Origin: Rhodospirillales bacterium Ga0074136
GTDB lineage: Bacteria > Pseudomonadota > Alphaproteobacteria > Acetobacterales > Acetobacteraceae
Direction: 5' to 3'
DNA length: 64,000 nt
NCBI GenBank assembly: GCA_001464375.1
Contig: LNEW01000078.1
Location: 1 to 64,000 of the forward strand
Shown here: one piece after another, positions 50,114 through 61,062 of the stretch
Layout: each line of letters opens with the position of its first letter
Numbering within the stretch: the first letter of the stretch is position 1
Program-made: the position numbers and the translations under genes
The notes under the pieces: generated by a model
What the model was told of the DNA's origin: nothing
Databases searched by the model: none
What the model saw: only the letters and a program-made list of their open reading frames with translations

Positions 50114-51303
50114 TCACCAAGCCCCGCCGCTGGAAATACACGGTGCAGGACGCCGACAAGCACGGGAACGTCCGAACCTATCTGCGCCTGCCCGGCCGGC
50201 CCAAGATTCGCCTGCGCGAGGAACCCGGCACCGACGCCTTCGAAGCCGAGTATCGCACTGCGCTCCATGCGCCGGTGAAGCCGATCAAGCCGGTGATCGG
50301 CGCTGTACCGCCCGGCAGCATCGATGCCCTTTGCGTGGCCTATTTCGGCTCCGCCACCTTCAAGCGGATGGACCCGCGCGCGCAGCGGGTTCGCCGCGCG
50401 ATCCTGGACAAGTTCCGCATGACACACGGCACCAAGGCGGCCGCGCGCCTGGAGCCGCATCATCTGCTACGCATCCGCGACGCGCGAGCCGAGACGCCCG
50501 AGGGCGCGAACAGCCTTCTGAAGGCCCTGCGCGCCGCATTCAACGCTGGTGTGGCGCTGCGCATGGTGCCGAGCAACCCGGCCGCGGCGGTGCCCTACCT
50601 GCCATCCGCGAACCCCGAGGGCATCCACGCCTGGTCAATCGAGGAAGTGGAACAATTCGAGGCGCGGCATCCGATCGGCACCATGGCGCGTCTGGCACTG
50701 GCGCTCCTGCTCTACACCGGGCAGCGCCGATCGGACGTGGTGCTATTCGGCCGTCAGCACCTGCGTGACGGGACGCTCACCTTCACGCAACAGAAGAACC
50801 GCGCTCGCAAGCCGGTGCGCCTCATGCTGCCAGTCATTCCCGATCTGGCCGAGACGATCGCGGCGACGTCTTCGCGCGGGCTGACCTTCCTCACCAGCGA
50901 GCGCGGAACCGCCTTCACGCCCGATACCTTCGGGAATCGGTTCCGCGCTTGGTGCAGGGAGGCCGGCCTGCCGCAGTGCTCTCCGCACGGGCTGCGCAAG
51001 GCCGCGGCAAGCCGGCTCGCCGAGCTGGGCGCCAGCCCCCACCAAATCATGGCCGTGACAGGCCACACCACGCTCAAGGAGGTGGATCGATACACCCGCT
51101 CGGCAACGCAGAAGGCGATGGCGGAGAGCGCGATGGCGCTTATGGCCGGACAAGAAAAGTCCCACCCGGGCGCGGCAACGCCTGAGTGGGACGAAAACGC
51201 AACGCAAGATGTTGATTCGAAAGGCAAGAAAAGATGGATGGTGCCCAGGGCCGGAATCGAACCAGCGACACTGCGATTTTCAGTCGCATGCTCTACCAAC
51301 TGA
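50110..51303 (+). CDS. Tyrosine-family site-specific integrase
   Basis: LLLYTGQRRSDVVLF, HGLRKAAASRLAELGASPHQIMAVTGHTTLKEVDRYTRSA (R, HxxR, GH, Y present); 3' end runs antisense through tRNA-Phe. Confidence 0.95.
   Translation: MITKPRRWKYTVQDADKHGNVRTYLRLPGRPKIRLREEPGTDAFEAEYRTALHAPVKPIKPVIGAVPPGSIDALCVAYFGSATFKRMDPRAQRVRRAILDKFRMTHGTKAAARLEPHHLLRIRDARAETPEGANSLLKALRAAFNAGVALRMVPSNPAAAVPYLPSANPEGIHAWSIEEVEQFEARHPIGTMARLALALLLYTGQRRSDVVLFGRQHLRDGTLTFTQQKNRARKPVRLMLPVIPDLAETIAATSSRGLTFLTSERGTAFTPDTFGNRFRAWCREAGLPQCSPHGLRKAAASRLAELGASPHQIMAVTGHTTLKEVDRYTRSATQKAMAESAMALMAGQEKSHPGAATPEWDENATQDVDSKGKKRWMVPRAGIEPATLRFSVACSTN
51239..51254 (+). other. attR core
   Basis: TGGTGCCCAGGGCCGG, identical to attL and part of tRNA-Phe. 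Confidence 0.8.
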
Positions 51304-51314
51304 GCTACCTGGGC
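51239..51314 (-). tRNA. tRNA-Phe(GAA)
   Basis: GCCCAGGTAGCTCAGTTGGTAGAGCATGCGACTGAAAATCGCAGTGTCGCTGGTTCGATTCCGGCCCTGGGCACCA; anticodon GAA. Confidence 0.96.
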
Positions 51315-51383
51315 CCATGGCGTTGCAACGCACGCCGGAGAGGCCGCGGGAAATAGCCGAGCCGGTGCGGCCTGTCCAGCGGG

Positions 51384-51557
51384 TCAATCCTCAGTCTCCT
51401 CCGGGGCGCTCGCGGGGATGGCGTAGCTCTCGGTCAGCCAGCGACCCAGGTCGGCCTGTGCGCATCGCTCCGAACAGAAGGGCCGCGTCGCTTCTGCCGC
51501 CGGGCGGCGGCAGATCGGGCAGCGCAGCACTGGGCGTGGCCGCGGTGGGTCAGACAT
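51384..51557 (-). CDS. yacG: DNA gyrase inhibitor YacG (zinc-binding)
   Basis: [37 protein letters not shown]. Confidence 0.9.
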   Translation of the reverse strand: MSDPPRPRPVLRCPICRRPAAEATRPFCSERCAQADLGRWLTESYAIPASAPEETED

Positions 51558-52839
51558 CCGGCGCTTCCTCGACGGCGGGCAGATGCGCCGTGGCGTCGGG
51601 CACCAGGCGAAGGGCGAAGCCGGCGGCCGCGGCGAAGGCGGAAAGTGCTCCGGGTTGCGCTTCCAGCGCCGCGTGCACCGCCGGCGTGGCGCGCAGCACA
51701 AGCCGCCGGCCGGGCCGGGCCGCAGCCTCGCGTGCCGCCTGGCGCAGCGCGGCCAGGCCCCGCGTCAGCGCAGACGGGGGCCAGCCCAGCACCTCATGCA
51801 GCGGTGGATGGATGCGGTCGCGCACGATCTCCGCCAGGCCCAGCTGCGTGAAGCCCAGCAGACGCACCAACCGGTCCGGCGCCAGCGCCGCCTTCAGCGG
51901 ATCCCCGAGCGCGGCCCGCTTGCGCGGCGACAGCCCCGCGAAATCCACCAGGATGGGGCCGGCGAGGTTGCGCGCGCGGATCTGCCGCGCCAGGGCGGGC
52001 AAGGCGTCCAGGTTCAGCGCCGCGACCGCGCCGACACCGCGTGCGCCCGCGGCGCTGCCGGCATCCATGTCGATCGCGGTCAGCGCCGGGGTCGGGTGGA
52101 TCAGCAGCCGGCCACCGCCGGGCAGCGGTACCTCGGGGCCGGCCAGTTCGTCGAAGGCCGCTTCGAGCGTGTCGTCGAAGGCGGGGGCGTGCTGGTGTCG
52201 CACGCGATCGCCGAATGCCGCGCGCAGCGTGGCGGCGAGTGCCAGGTCATCGACGATGATGGCCGCCCGCGCGTGGCGCGTGGCGAGGCGCGTCGCGGCA
52301 TCCGGGCCGCGTGCGACCAGGCGGGGTGCGCCCGGTGGCGCGGCGGCGATGCGCGCAACCTCCGCAGGCGTCAGCCGTGCCGTGACGCGCGGGCCCTTGC
52401 CGCCCTGGGCGGCGCGGGTGATGCGCAGCGGCAGGACCATGCCGTCATTCACCGCCTGCGCGATGGGGCGGCGTGTGTCGCCGGATTCGCTCTCGGGCAG
52501 GAAGCCGGTCTGCGCGTCGGCCAGCGCGACGAAGGCGCCGGCCATGGCGGGCGCCACGGCGGCGATGCGGCCGCGCTGGAGGTCGCCGACACCGTCGGGA
52601 TGGGCGGGGCGCTCGACCCAGGCTTCGACCAGCGCGCCGCCTTGCAGCAGTGCGATGCGCCGCTCGCCGGGCGAGGCGCTGATGAGGATGGTCGCGCCGG
52701 GAGTTGCGCCCGTCGCGCCGGAGGGCGCGCCCGTAAAAGTCGCGCCGGAAGGCGCGCCCGTAAAAGTCGCGCCGGAAGGCGCGCCCGTAGAAGCCGCCCC
52801 GGCGGTCGCGCCGCCCGGCGCGCCTATGGCCGTAGCCAT
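51550..52839 (-). CDS. Ribonuclease E/G family protein
   Basis: [29 protein letters not shown]...[20 protein letters not shown]...[14 protein letters not shown]; yacG-rng-maf-infA neighbourhood. Confidence 0.85.
   Translation of the reverse strand: MATAIGAPGGATAGAASTGAPSGATFTGAPSGATFTGAPSGATGATPGATILISASPGERRIALLQGGALVEAWVERPAHPDGVGDLQRGRIAAVAPAMAGAFVALADAQTGFLPESESGDTRRPIAQAVNDGMVLPLRITRAAQGGKGPRVTARLTPAEVARIAAAPPGAPRLVARGPDAATRLATRHARAAIIVDDLALAATLRAAFGDRVRHQHAPAFDDTLEAAFDELAGPEVPLPGGGRLLIHPTPALTAIDMDAGSAAGARGVGAVAALNLDALPALARQIRARNLAGPILVDFAGLSPRKRAALGDPLKAALAPDRLVRLLGFTQLGLAEIVRDRIHPPLHEVLGWPPSALTRGLAALRQAAREAAARPGRRLVLRATPAVHAALEAQPGALSAFAAAAGFALRLVPDATAHLPAVEEAPDV
52712..52792 (-). repeat. 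27-bp in-frame tandem repeat (TFTGAPSGA), about 3 copies, in the RNase E/G N-terminus
   Basis: GTCGCGCCGGAAGGCGCGCCCGTAAAA on the + strand; protein [26 protein letters not shown]. Confidence 0.85.
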
Positions 52840-53411
52840 CCGATGCCGCGCAGCAACTGCGCCGTCTCGAACAGCGGCAGGCCCACCACATTGGAATGGC
52901 TGCCGGACAGGAACCGGATGAAGGCCTCCGCGCGGCCCTGGATGGCGTAGCCGCCGGCCTTGCCGCGCCATTCCCCACCGGCCAGGTAGGCATCGACCTG
53001 CTGTTCGGTCAGGCGCTGGAAGGTGACCGCACTTTCCACCACGCGCTTCAGCCGCCGCCCGTCGGGCAGCGCCAGCACCACGGCGGTCAGCACGCGATGG
53101 CGCCGGCCCGAGATCAGCGCCAGGCAGTCGCGCGCCTGCGCCTCGGTCTCAGCCTTCGGCAGGATGCGGCGACCGACGCCGACGACGGTGTCGGCGGCCA
53201 GCACGAGCGCATCCGGGGCCTGCGCCGCGGCGGCCTCCGCCTTCGCAAGCGCCAGGCGCGCGGCGTGCGGGCGCGGCACCTCGCGCGTGCCAGGCGTCTC
53301 GTCGATGTCGGTGGCGATGACCCGGGCGGGAATGACTCCCAGGCGGGCCAGGAGGTCGAGGCGCCGGGGGCTGGCGCTGGCCAGCACCAGCGCCGGGCGC
53401 TGGTCCGGCAC
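52824..53411 (-). CDS. maf: Maf family nucleotide pyrophosphatase
   Basis: LVLASASPRRLDLLARLGVIP...VLAADTVVGVGRRILPKAET. Confidence 0.94.
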   Translation of the reverse strand: MPDQRPALVLASASPRRLDLLARLGVIPARVIATDIDETPGTREVPRPHAARLALAKAEAAAAQAPDALVLAADTVVGVGRRILPKAETEAQARDCLALISGRRHRVLTAVVLALPDGRRLKRVVESAVTFQRLTEQQVDAYLAGGEWRGKAGGYAIQGRAEAFIRFLSGSHSNVVGLPLFETAQLLRGIGWLRP

Positions 53412-53419
53412 GGCGGCGG

Positions 53420-53638
53420 CTATTTGAATCGGAACGTGATGCGGCCCTTGGTCAGGTCGTAGGGCGTCATTTCCACGTTCACGCGGTCGCCTGCGAGCAC
53501 GCGGATGCGGTTCTTGCGCATCTTGCCGCTGGTGTGGGCGAGCACGAGGTGCTCGTTGTCCAACTTCACGCGGAACATGGCGTTGGGGAGGAGTTCAACG
53601 ACCTGGCCGCTGAACTCGATCATGTCTTCCTTCGACAT
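53420..53638 (-). CDS. infA: Translation initiation factor IF-1
   Basis: [72 protein letters not shown]. Confidence 0.97.
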   Translation of the reverse strand: MSKEDMIEFSGQVVELLPNAMFRVKLDNEHLVLAHTSGKMRKNRIRVLAGDRVNVEMTPYDLTKGRITFRFK

Positions 53639-53870
53639 CGGGCCTCGTGCTTGGGGTGCGCAGCGCGCAGGGGGTGACGCAGCGCGAGGACGCGCCGCCG
53701 GAAATCGGCCGGAACATGATCCCCGAACCCCGCCGGGTCAAGCGCGGGAAGGGATTCATGCCAGTGGCGCGGTCGCATGCCTCGCGCCGGGCGCCCGATG
53801 GGGCCTGAAGGTCGTCCGGCGAAGCCAGGGGTCGCGGACGCGCGGCGCCCGTCGTCGAGGAACCCTGGTG

Positions 53871-55163
53871 TCAGCCGCCCAGGCGCAACGCCACGCTGCG
53901 CGCATGGGCGGTCAGGCCCTCGGCCTCGGCCAATGTGACCGCCGCGGGGCCCACCGCGGCGAGCGCGGCGGCATCGGCCGCGACCCAGGTGGTGCGCTTG
54001 AGGAAATCGAACACCGACAGGCCTGAAGCGAAGCGCGCCGTGCGCCCGGTGGGCAGCACGTGGTTGGGTCCGGCGACGTAGTCGCCAATGGCCTCGGGGC
54101 AGTAGCGGCCCAGGAAGGCCGCGCCGGCATGGCGGATCTGGCCCAGCAGCGCGCGGGGATCTTCCACCATGAGTTGCAGGTGCTCCGGCGCCAGCCGGTT
54201 GGTCAGCGCCGCGGCTTCGGCCAGGTCCCGCACGAGGATGATGGCGCCATGGCGCGACCAGGATTCGCCGGCGATGGCGGCACGCGGCAGGTGCTTCAGC
54301 TCGGCCTGCACCGCGGCCGCGACGGTATCGGCCAGGGCGGCGTCCGGTGTGACCAGGATGGATTGCGCACTCTCGTCGTGCTCGGCCTGCGCCAGGAGGT
54401 CCACCGCAACGTGGCGCGGGTCGTTGGCGGCGTCGGCGATCACCACGACCTCGGACGGGCCGGCGATGGAATCGATGCCCACCCGGCCGAAGACTTGGCG
54501 CTTGGCTTCGGCCACATAGGCATTGCCCGGACCGACGATGCGGTCGACCGGCGCGATGCTGTCGGTGCCCCAGGCCAGCGCGGCCACCGCCTGGGCGCCA
54601 CCGATGCGGAAGATCTCGCTGACGCCGGCGCGCTTCGCGGCGGCCAGCACCAGCGGGTTCAGCACGCCATCGGGCGTGGGCACCACCATCGCGATACGCC
54701 CGACGCCCGCCGCACGCGCCGGGATCGCATTCATCAGCACCGAGGACGGATAGGCCGCCTTGCCGCCGGGGACGTAGATGCCCACCGCATCCAGCGCACC
54801 CCAGCGCATGCCGAGCGTGAGGCCGGCGGCGTCCGTCATCTCGAGGTCGCGCGGCATCTGGGCGCGGTGGAAGGCCTCGATCCGCTCGGCGGCGAGGTTC
54901 AGCGCGGCGCGCAGTTCGTCGTTGATCGTGGCATCCGCGGCATCGATCTCGGCAGGCGCCACGCGCAGCGCCGCGGCATCCCGGGGCGTCCAGCGGTCGA
55001 AGCGGGCGGTGAGGTCGAGCAGCGCCGCATCGCCGCGCGCGCGCACGGCGGCGATGATGTCCGAGACGGCCGCATCGACACGGGCCGTCGTCTCGCGTGC
55101 TTCGTCGAGCAGGGCCAGGAAGGCGGCTTCGAAATCAGCGGCGGCGGTCGAGAGACGCTTCAT
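53871..55163 (-). CDS. hisD: Histidinol dehydrogenase
   Basis: GIYVPGGKAAYPSSVLMNAIPARAAGV...VDRIVGPGNAYVAEAKRQVFGRVGIDSIAGPSEV. Confidence 0.97.
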   Translation of the reverse strand: MKRLSTAAADFEAAFLALLDEARETTARVDAAVSDIIAAVRARGDAALLDLTARFDRWTPRDAAALRVAPAEIDAADATINDELRAALNLAAERIEAFHRAQMPRDLEMTDAAGLTLGMRWGALDAVGIYVPGGKAAYPSSVLMNAIPARAAGVGRIAMVVPTPDGVLNPLVLAAAKRAGVSEIFRIGGAQAVAALAWGTDSIAPVDRIVGPGNAYVAEAKRQVFGRVGIDSIAGPSEVVVIADAANDPRHVAVDLLAQAEHDESAQSILVTPDAALADTVAAAVQAELKHLPRAAIAGESWSRHGAIILVRDLAEAAALTNRLAPEHLQLMVEDPRALLGQIRHAGAAFLGRYCPEAIGDYVAGPNHVLPTGRTARFASGLSVFDFLKRTTWVAADAAALAAVGPAAVTLAEAEGLTAHARSVALRLGG

Positions 55164-55172
55164 GGCAGAATG

Positions 55173-55222
55173 TCGGGGGAGGGAACTCCCCCGAACCCGC
55201 TGCTTTTTCTGGAACCCGGGAA
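55173..55222 (+). repeat. Dispersed hairpin repeat, copy 3
   Basis: GTCGGGGGAGGGAACTCCCCCGAACCCGCTGCTTTTTCTGGAACCCGGGAAC closely matches 16133-16182. Confidence 0.85.
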
Positions 55223-55242
55223 CACATGGCGAAGCGTGCGCG

Positions 55243-55950
55243 TCATCGTGCGTCGCGCTCCGCCAGCGCGGCGCGGAAGCGCGCGATCCAGGCGCCGATC
55301 GCCTCGGGGCGTGTCTTGAGCGCCGTGCGGTTCACCACCAGGCGGGAGGTGACATGGGCGATCACCTCGCCCTCGCGCAGGCCATTCGCCTTCAGCGTCG
55401 ATCCGGTCTGCACCAGGTCCACGATCAGGCGCGCCAATCCCATGGACGGCGCCAGCTCCATCGCGCCGTTCAGGTGCACGATCTCGGCCTGCACGCCGCG
55501 CGCGGCGAAGTGGCGCTGGGCGATGTTGGGGTATTTCGTCGCCACCGTGATGCGCGACCAGCGCGACGGATCGTCGGCCTGGGCCACCACCGGTTCCGCC
55601 ACCGAGACGCGGCACCGGCCGATGCCGAGATCCAGCGGCGCGTAGATCTCCGGATAGTCGAATTCCATCAGCACATCGGCACCGCAGATGCCGATCTGCG
55701 CCGCGCCATGCGCCACGAAGGTCGCGACATCGAAGGACCGCACGCGGATCACGTCCAGCGACGGGTCATCGGTGGGAAAGCGCAGGCGGCGGCTGCTCTC
55801 ATTCGCGTAGTCCGGCGCCGGCACGATTCCGGCGCGCGCCAGCACGGGGCCGAGTTCGTCCAGGATGCGCCCCTTCGGCAGCGCCAGCACGATGGGGCCG
55901 GCATCCTCGGGCGTGGTGGGGGAGAGCGGGGTCGGAATCGGGTGGTCCAT
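55243..55950 (-). CDS. hisG: ATP phosphoribosyltransferase
   Basis: IVLALPKGRILDELGPVLARAGI...VATFVAHGAAQIGICGADVLME...VDLVQTGSTLKANGL. Confidence 0.95.
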   Translation of the reverse strand: MDHPIPTPLSPTTPEDAGPIVLALPKGRILDELGPVLARAGIVPAPDYANESSRRLRFPTDDPSLDVIRVRSFDVATFVAHGAAQIGICGADVLMEFDYPEIYAPLDLGIGRCRVSVAEPVVAQADDPSRWSRITVATKYPNIAQRHFAARGVQAEIVHLNGAMELAPSMGLARLIVDLVQTGSTLKANGLREGEVIAHVTSRLVVNRTALKTRPEAIGAWIARFRAALAERDAR

Positions 55951-56000
55951 GGCGGAGTCTATCACCGCTTGCGCCGGAAATTTGTCATCGCGATTCGGTG

Positions 56001-57260
<1,260 letters not shown>

Positions 57261-57263
57261 GGT

Positions 57264-57818
57264 CTAGAGCCTCGGCAGCGCGACGCCGCGCTGTCCCATG
57301 TATTTGCCGCGACGGTCGGCGTAGCTGACCTCGGGCGGCGCCGCGCCCTGCAGGAACAGGAACTGGCACACGCCCTCGTTTGCATAGACCTTGGCGGGGA
57401 GCGGCGTGGTGTTGCTGATCTCGATGGTGACCTGGCCTTCCCATTCGGGTTCCAGGGGCGTGACGTTCACGATCAGCCCGCAGCGCGCATAGGTGGATTT
57501 GCCGAGGCAGATCACCAGGATGTCGCGCGGGATGCGGAAGTATTCGACCGTGTGGGTCAGCACGAAGGAATTGGGCGGGATGATGCAGACCGGCCCGCTG
57601 CGGGTGACGAAGCCGTCCTCGTTGAAGGATTTCGGGTCGACCAAAGCGTTGTCGACATTGGTGAAGATCTTGAACTCCTCGGCCGCGCGCGCGTCGTAGC
57701 CGTAGGAGGACAGGCCGTAGGAGATCACGCCCTCGCGCCGCTGCGCCTCGACGAAGGGGTCGATCATGCCGTGTTCCGTCGCCATGCGGCGGATCCAGGT
57801 GTCGGGCATGATGGGCAT
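57264..57818 (-). CDS. dcd: dCTP deaminase
   Basis: [52 protein letters not shown]...[33 protein letters not shown]. Confidence 0.97.
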   Translation of the reverse strand: MPIMPDTWIRRMATEHGMIDPFVEAQRREGVISYGLSSYGYDARAAEEFKIFTNVDNALVDPKSFNEDGFVTRSGPVCIIPPNSFVLTHTVEYFRIPRDILVICLGKSTYARCGLIVNVTPLEPEWEGQVTIEISNTTPLPAKVYANEGVCQFLFLQGAAPPEVSYADRRGKYMGQRGVALPRL

Positions 57819-57911
57819 GGTGTTCGGGCGGCCTGTGCGTCGAGGGCGGGCGGGCGGGGGCCTGGCGACGCGGCGGCCGCTGGGCGCCCAGGGCGCCCCG
57901 GGGCGGCCGGA

Positions 57912-58088
57912 TTAACCCATGGGCTTTTCGCGGGCAACCTTCGGCGCTTGATTGGCCAGGGCGGCATCGCCCCGCGCGCGGGCCTGGGCCTTGCGGCGCT
58001 TGAGGTTCTCCCGCAGCGCGGCGGCCAGGCGGGCCGCGCGGTCGGGCGCCATGATCGGTGGCGGCGGGGGTGCGGGCGCCTTGGCCAT
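57912..58088 (-). CDS. Small hypothetical protein, 58 aa
   Basis: MAKAPAPPPPPIMAPDRAARLAAALRENLKRRKAQARARGDAALANQAPKVAREKPMG; below the ORF-track cutoff. Confidence 0.5.
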   Translation of the reverse strand: MAKAPAPPPPPIMAPDRAARLAAALRENLKRRKAQARARGDAALANQAPKVAREKPMG

Positions 58089-58261
58089 GCCTCATCGTCG
58101 CGTTTCGCGCCCAGTGGCGCAAGCCACCACACGCCACGCGTTCACGTGTTCTCGATAATTCGCCTTGGCGCGTGCATCCTGGGCCAGGTGCCCGGGCGAT
58201 CAGTCCGGGCTTGCGCTGACCGGCCCATCCGCCTAGACAACGCGCCGCCCCCGGGCCCGGC

Positions 58262-58314
<53 letters not shown>

Positions 58315-58336
<22 letters not shown>

Positions 58337-59259
58337 TTCCCCCGCCCCTGCGCCGACTCAACATCCCGCCACATCGCCGCCAGCGCGGCATCGATGCGCG
58401 CTTCCTCGGTGAACCCCGCCTCCGCCTCCAGCCGCCGGATGCACGCCACCATGAAGGGCGCCTCCCCCGGGGGGTCCGGCCTGGCGCCGAACCGCAGCAG
58501 GCCCGCCCGCCCGGCATGCCTGCCAATCGTCTCGACCAGGTCGCGCACCGACCGCCCCTGCCCGGACGCAACATTGACCGGGCCGGTGACGTCGCTGGCC
58601 GCCAGCGCCGCCAGCGCGCGCCCCACATGCCCGGTATCGGCGAAATCGCGCACCGGGCGGCCGGAGGCGCAGGCGGCCTCCCGCCCCTCCGCCAGCGCGC
58701 GCAGCACCGAGGGCACCAGGCGCCCCGGCGCCTCGCCCGGCCCGAACAGGTGGAACAGCCGCGCCCAGGCGCAGCCGAGCCGAGCCGTGCGCGCTTCCAG
58801 CGCCGCCAGCCGGGACGCCAGCGCCGCCTTGGCGCGGCCATAGGGCGTGGCGGGCGCGACAGGGCGCGTCTCGGGCCAGGGCATGCCGTCGCCCTCCGCC
58901 GCCTCGGCATATTCGGCGCAGGTCCCGATGCCCAGGATGCGACGGCCGCCGGCCTCGGCGAAGGCGGCGGCCAGGGCGCTGGACGCCTCCAGCCAGTCCT
59001 GGTTCTCCGGTGCGGTCCAGAAGCGGCCGTGCTCGACATACCAGGCGGCATGCACCAGCAGCGCCGGGCGTACATCCGCGACCAGCCGGCGGGCGGCGGC
59101 TTCCTCCAGCAGATCGGCCTGGTGCCACACGGCGCCGCCGGCGACAGGGGCCGCGCGATGCGCCACCGCATGCACCTCGAACCCCCGCGCAGCCAGCGGT
59201 GCCAGCAGCGCGCGCCCGACGAAGCCGGCCGCCCCCGTCAGCAGTACGCGTTCAGCCAT
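58315..59259 (-). CDS. NAD-dependent epimerase/dehydratase (extended SDR)
   Basis: MAERVLLTGAAGFVGRALLAPLAARGFEVHAVAHR...TPYGRAKAAL. Confidence 0.88.
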
Positions 59260-59779
59260 GGTCCGGCCAGGCCAGGTCCCGCTGGGAGATCACGGCTGGC
59301 GCCGCCGGCCAGGCGATGGCGAAGGCCGGATCGTCCCAGCGCACCCCGCCTGCCAGCGCCGGCGCATGCGGCACGTCGATCATGTATTCCAGCACGGCAT
59401 CGTCGGTCAGTGTCAGGAAGCCATGCGCGCAGCCGCGCGGGATGAACACCGCGTTGCGCCGCTCCGCCGAGAGCAGGATCGCGACGGACCGGCGGAAGGT
59501 CGGCGAATCCTCCCGCAGGTCCAGCGCGACGTCGTGCACGGCGCCGCGCAGGCAGCGCACCAGCTTGCATTCCGCGGCGGGCGGCGCCTGGAAATGCAAT
59601 CCGCGCAGCGTGTGGCGGCGCGGGTTCTCCGACAGGCTGACCTCGCTGGGTTCGAAGTCGATGCCCGCCGCGGCGAAACCTGCGCGCGACCAACTGCGCA
59701 GGAAGGCGCCGCGGTCGTCGAAGGCCGGGTCGGCCAGGATCTCGATCACGCCCGGCAGGGCGGTGGCGTTGAACCTCAC
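59252..59779 (-). CDS. dTDP-4-dehydrorhamnose 3,5-epimerase-like protein
   Basis: DDRGAFLRSWSRAGFAAAGIDFEPSEVSLSENPRRHTLRGLHFQAPPAAECKLVRCLRGAVHDVALDLRE...FIPRGCAHGFLTL; GTG start. Confidence 0.88.
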   Translation of the reverse strand: MRFNATALPGVIEILADPAFDDRGAFLRSWSRAGFAAAGIDFEPSEVSLSENPRRHTLRGLHFQAPPAAECKLVRCLRGAVHDVALDLREDSPTFRRSVAILLSAERRNAVFIPRGCAHGFLTLTDDAVLEYMIDVPHAPALAGGVRWDDPAFAIAWPAAPAVISQRDLAWPDHG

Positions 59780-61062
59780 GGGCCCGCGCCGTCGTGATAC
59801 GCGATGCGCGGCACCGCCGTCGCCAGCCGGCCGCGGAAGCCGGCGTCGCGCAATTGCCGCGCCACCTCGCCGGCGATGTTCCAAGGCAGGATCAGGATGT
59901 CGTCGGGCTGCAGCGCCAGCAGCGCCTGCGGCGTCACCACCGGCACATGGCTGCCGGGCAGCAGCCGCCCCTGCTTGGCGGTGCTGAGGTCGGCCACGGC
60001 CAGCAGGTCGGCGGCCGTGACGCCGGCTGCATTGAGCAGCGTATTGCCCTTGGCCGCCGCGCCATAGGCGGCGATGCGCCGCCCCGCCTGCCTGCCCTCG
60101 GCAAGCCAGGCGCGCAGGCCCGCCACCACCTCCGCCGCGCGCGCGTCGAAGCCGCGATAGAAGGCGTCGTCGTCGAGGCCGCGCCTGGCTTCCTCCGCCC
60201 GCAGCGCGACCAGCGCGGCGCCGGGTTCGCGGGCGCGCGCCGCCGCATGGATGCGCAGCGACCCGCCATGCGTGGGCAGGTGTTCGATGTCATGCACCAG
60301 CAGCCCGTGCCGGCCCAGCGCGCGTTCGACCGACAGCAGCGACCAGTAGGCGTAGTGCTCGTGATAGATCGTGTCGAACTGCACGCCATCGACCAGCGAG
60401 AGCAGGTGCGGCGATTCGATGGTGACGACCCCGGTGATGCCGGCCAACAGCGCGAGCCCGCCGATGAAATCGTCGAGGTCCGGCACATGCGCCAGCACGT
60501 TGTTGCCGATGACCAGGTCGGCCGGCTGGCCGCCGCGTTCGGCCAGGATATCGGCGGCGGCGGCGCGGCCGAAGAAGCGCGCCAGGGTCGGGATGCCGGC
60601 GGCGTGCGCCATGGTGGCGACATTGGTGGCGGGCTCGACACCAAGGCAGGGAATGCCGGCCGCGACGAAGTTGCGCAGCAGGTAGCCGTCATTGCTTGCC
60701 ACCTCGACCACGAAGCTGCCGGCATCGAGGCCGAGCCGCCGCGTGATCGCCGCGCAGTAGCGCGCCGCATGGTCGATCCAGGTGCTCGAGGCCGAGGAGA
60801 AGTAGGCGTAGTCGGTAAAGATGCCGGTCTCGTCCACCACGGTGTCGAGCTGCACCAGGCGGCAGGCGGTGCAGACCATCGCGCGCAGCGGGTAGGCGGG
60901 CTCGGGCTGCGCCGCGTGTTCCGGCCGCACATAGGCATTGGCGACCGACATGATCCCCAGGTCGCAGAACACCGCGCCCAGCGCGCCGCCGCAGGCGCGG
61001 CACGCGGTCACGGCATGGGCGCCGTGCATCGCCTGGGGGCGGCTGTCACTGCCGGACGACAT
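59776..61062 (-). CDS. SAM-dependent (NDP-sugar C-) methyltransferase
   Basis: Zn-binding CRACGG...CTACRLVQLDT; VVEVASNDGYLLRNFVAAGIPCLGVEPATNVA; YHEHYAYWSLLSVERALGRHGLLV. Confidence 0.85.
   Translation of the reverse strand: MSSGSDSRPQAMHGAHAVTACRACGGALGAVFCDLGIMSVANAYVRPEHAAQPEPAYPLRAMVCTACRLVQLDTVVDETGIFTDYAYFSSASSTWIDHAARYCAAITRRLGLDAGSFVVEVASNDGYLLRNFVAAGIPCLGVEPATNVATMAHAAGIPTLARFFGRAAAADILAERGGQPADLVIGNNVLAHVPDLDDFIGGLALLAGITGVVTIESPHLLSLVDGVQFDTIYHEHYAYWSLLSVERALGRHGLLVHDIEHLPTHGGSLRIHAAARAREPGAALVALRAEEARRGLDDDAFYRGFDARAAEVVAGLRAWLAEGRQAGRRIAAYGAAAKGNTLLNAAGVTAADLLAVADLSTAKQGRLLPGSHVPVVTPQALLALQPDDILILPWNIAGEVARQLRDAGFRGRLATAVPRIAYHDGAGP

Larger units (their letters stand above)
40583..51254 (+). 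mobile_element. tRNA-Phe-integrated, tail-less capsid-encoding phage satellite-like element (cf-PICI-like), ~10.7 kb
   Basis: Bounded by TGGTGCCCAGGGCCGG at 40583-40598 and 51239-51254 (3' end of tRNA-Phe). Encodes tyrosine integrase, HTH, VapE-like replication protein, HNH, TerL, MCP, protease and portal; no tail, connector or lysis genes recognised. Confidence 0.85.

Noticed and set aside
40583-51254. Gene transfer agent or ordinary intact prophage
   Set aside because: No tail, baseplate, tape-measure or lysis genes, and head-gene order differs from the Rhodobacter GTA; integrase and att sites argue for a mobile satellite.
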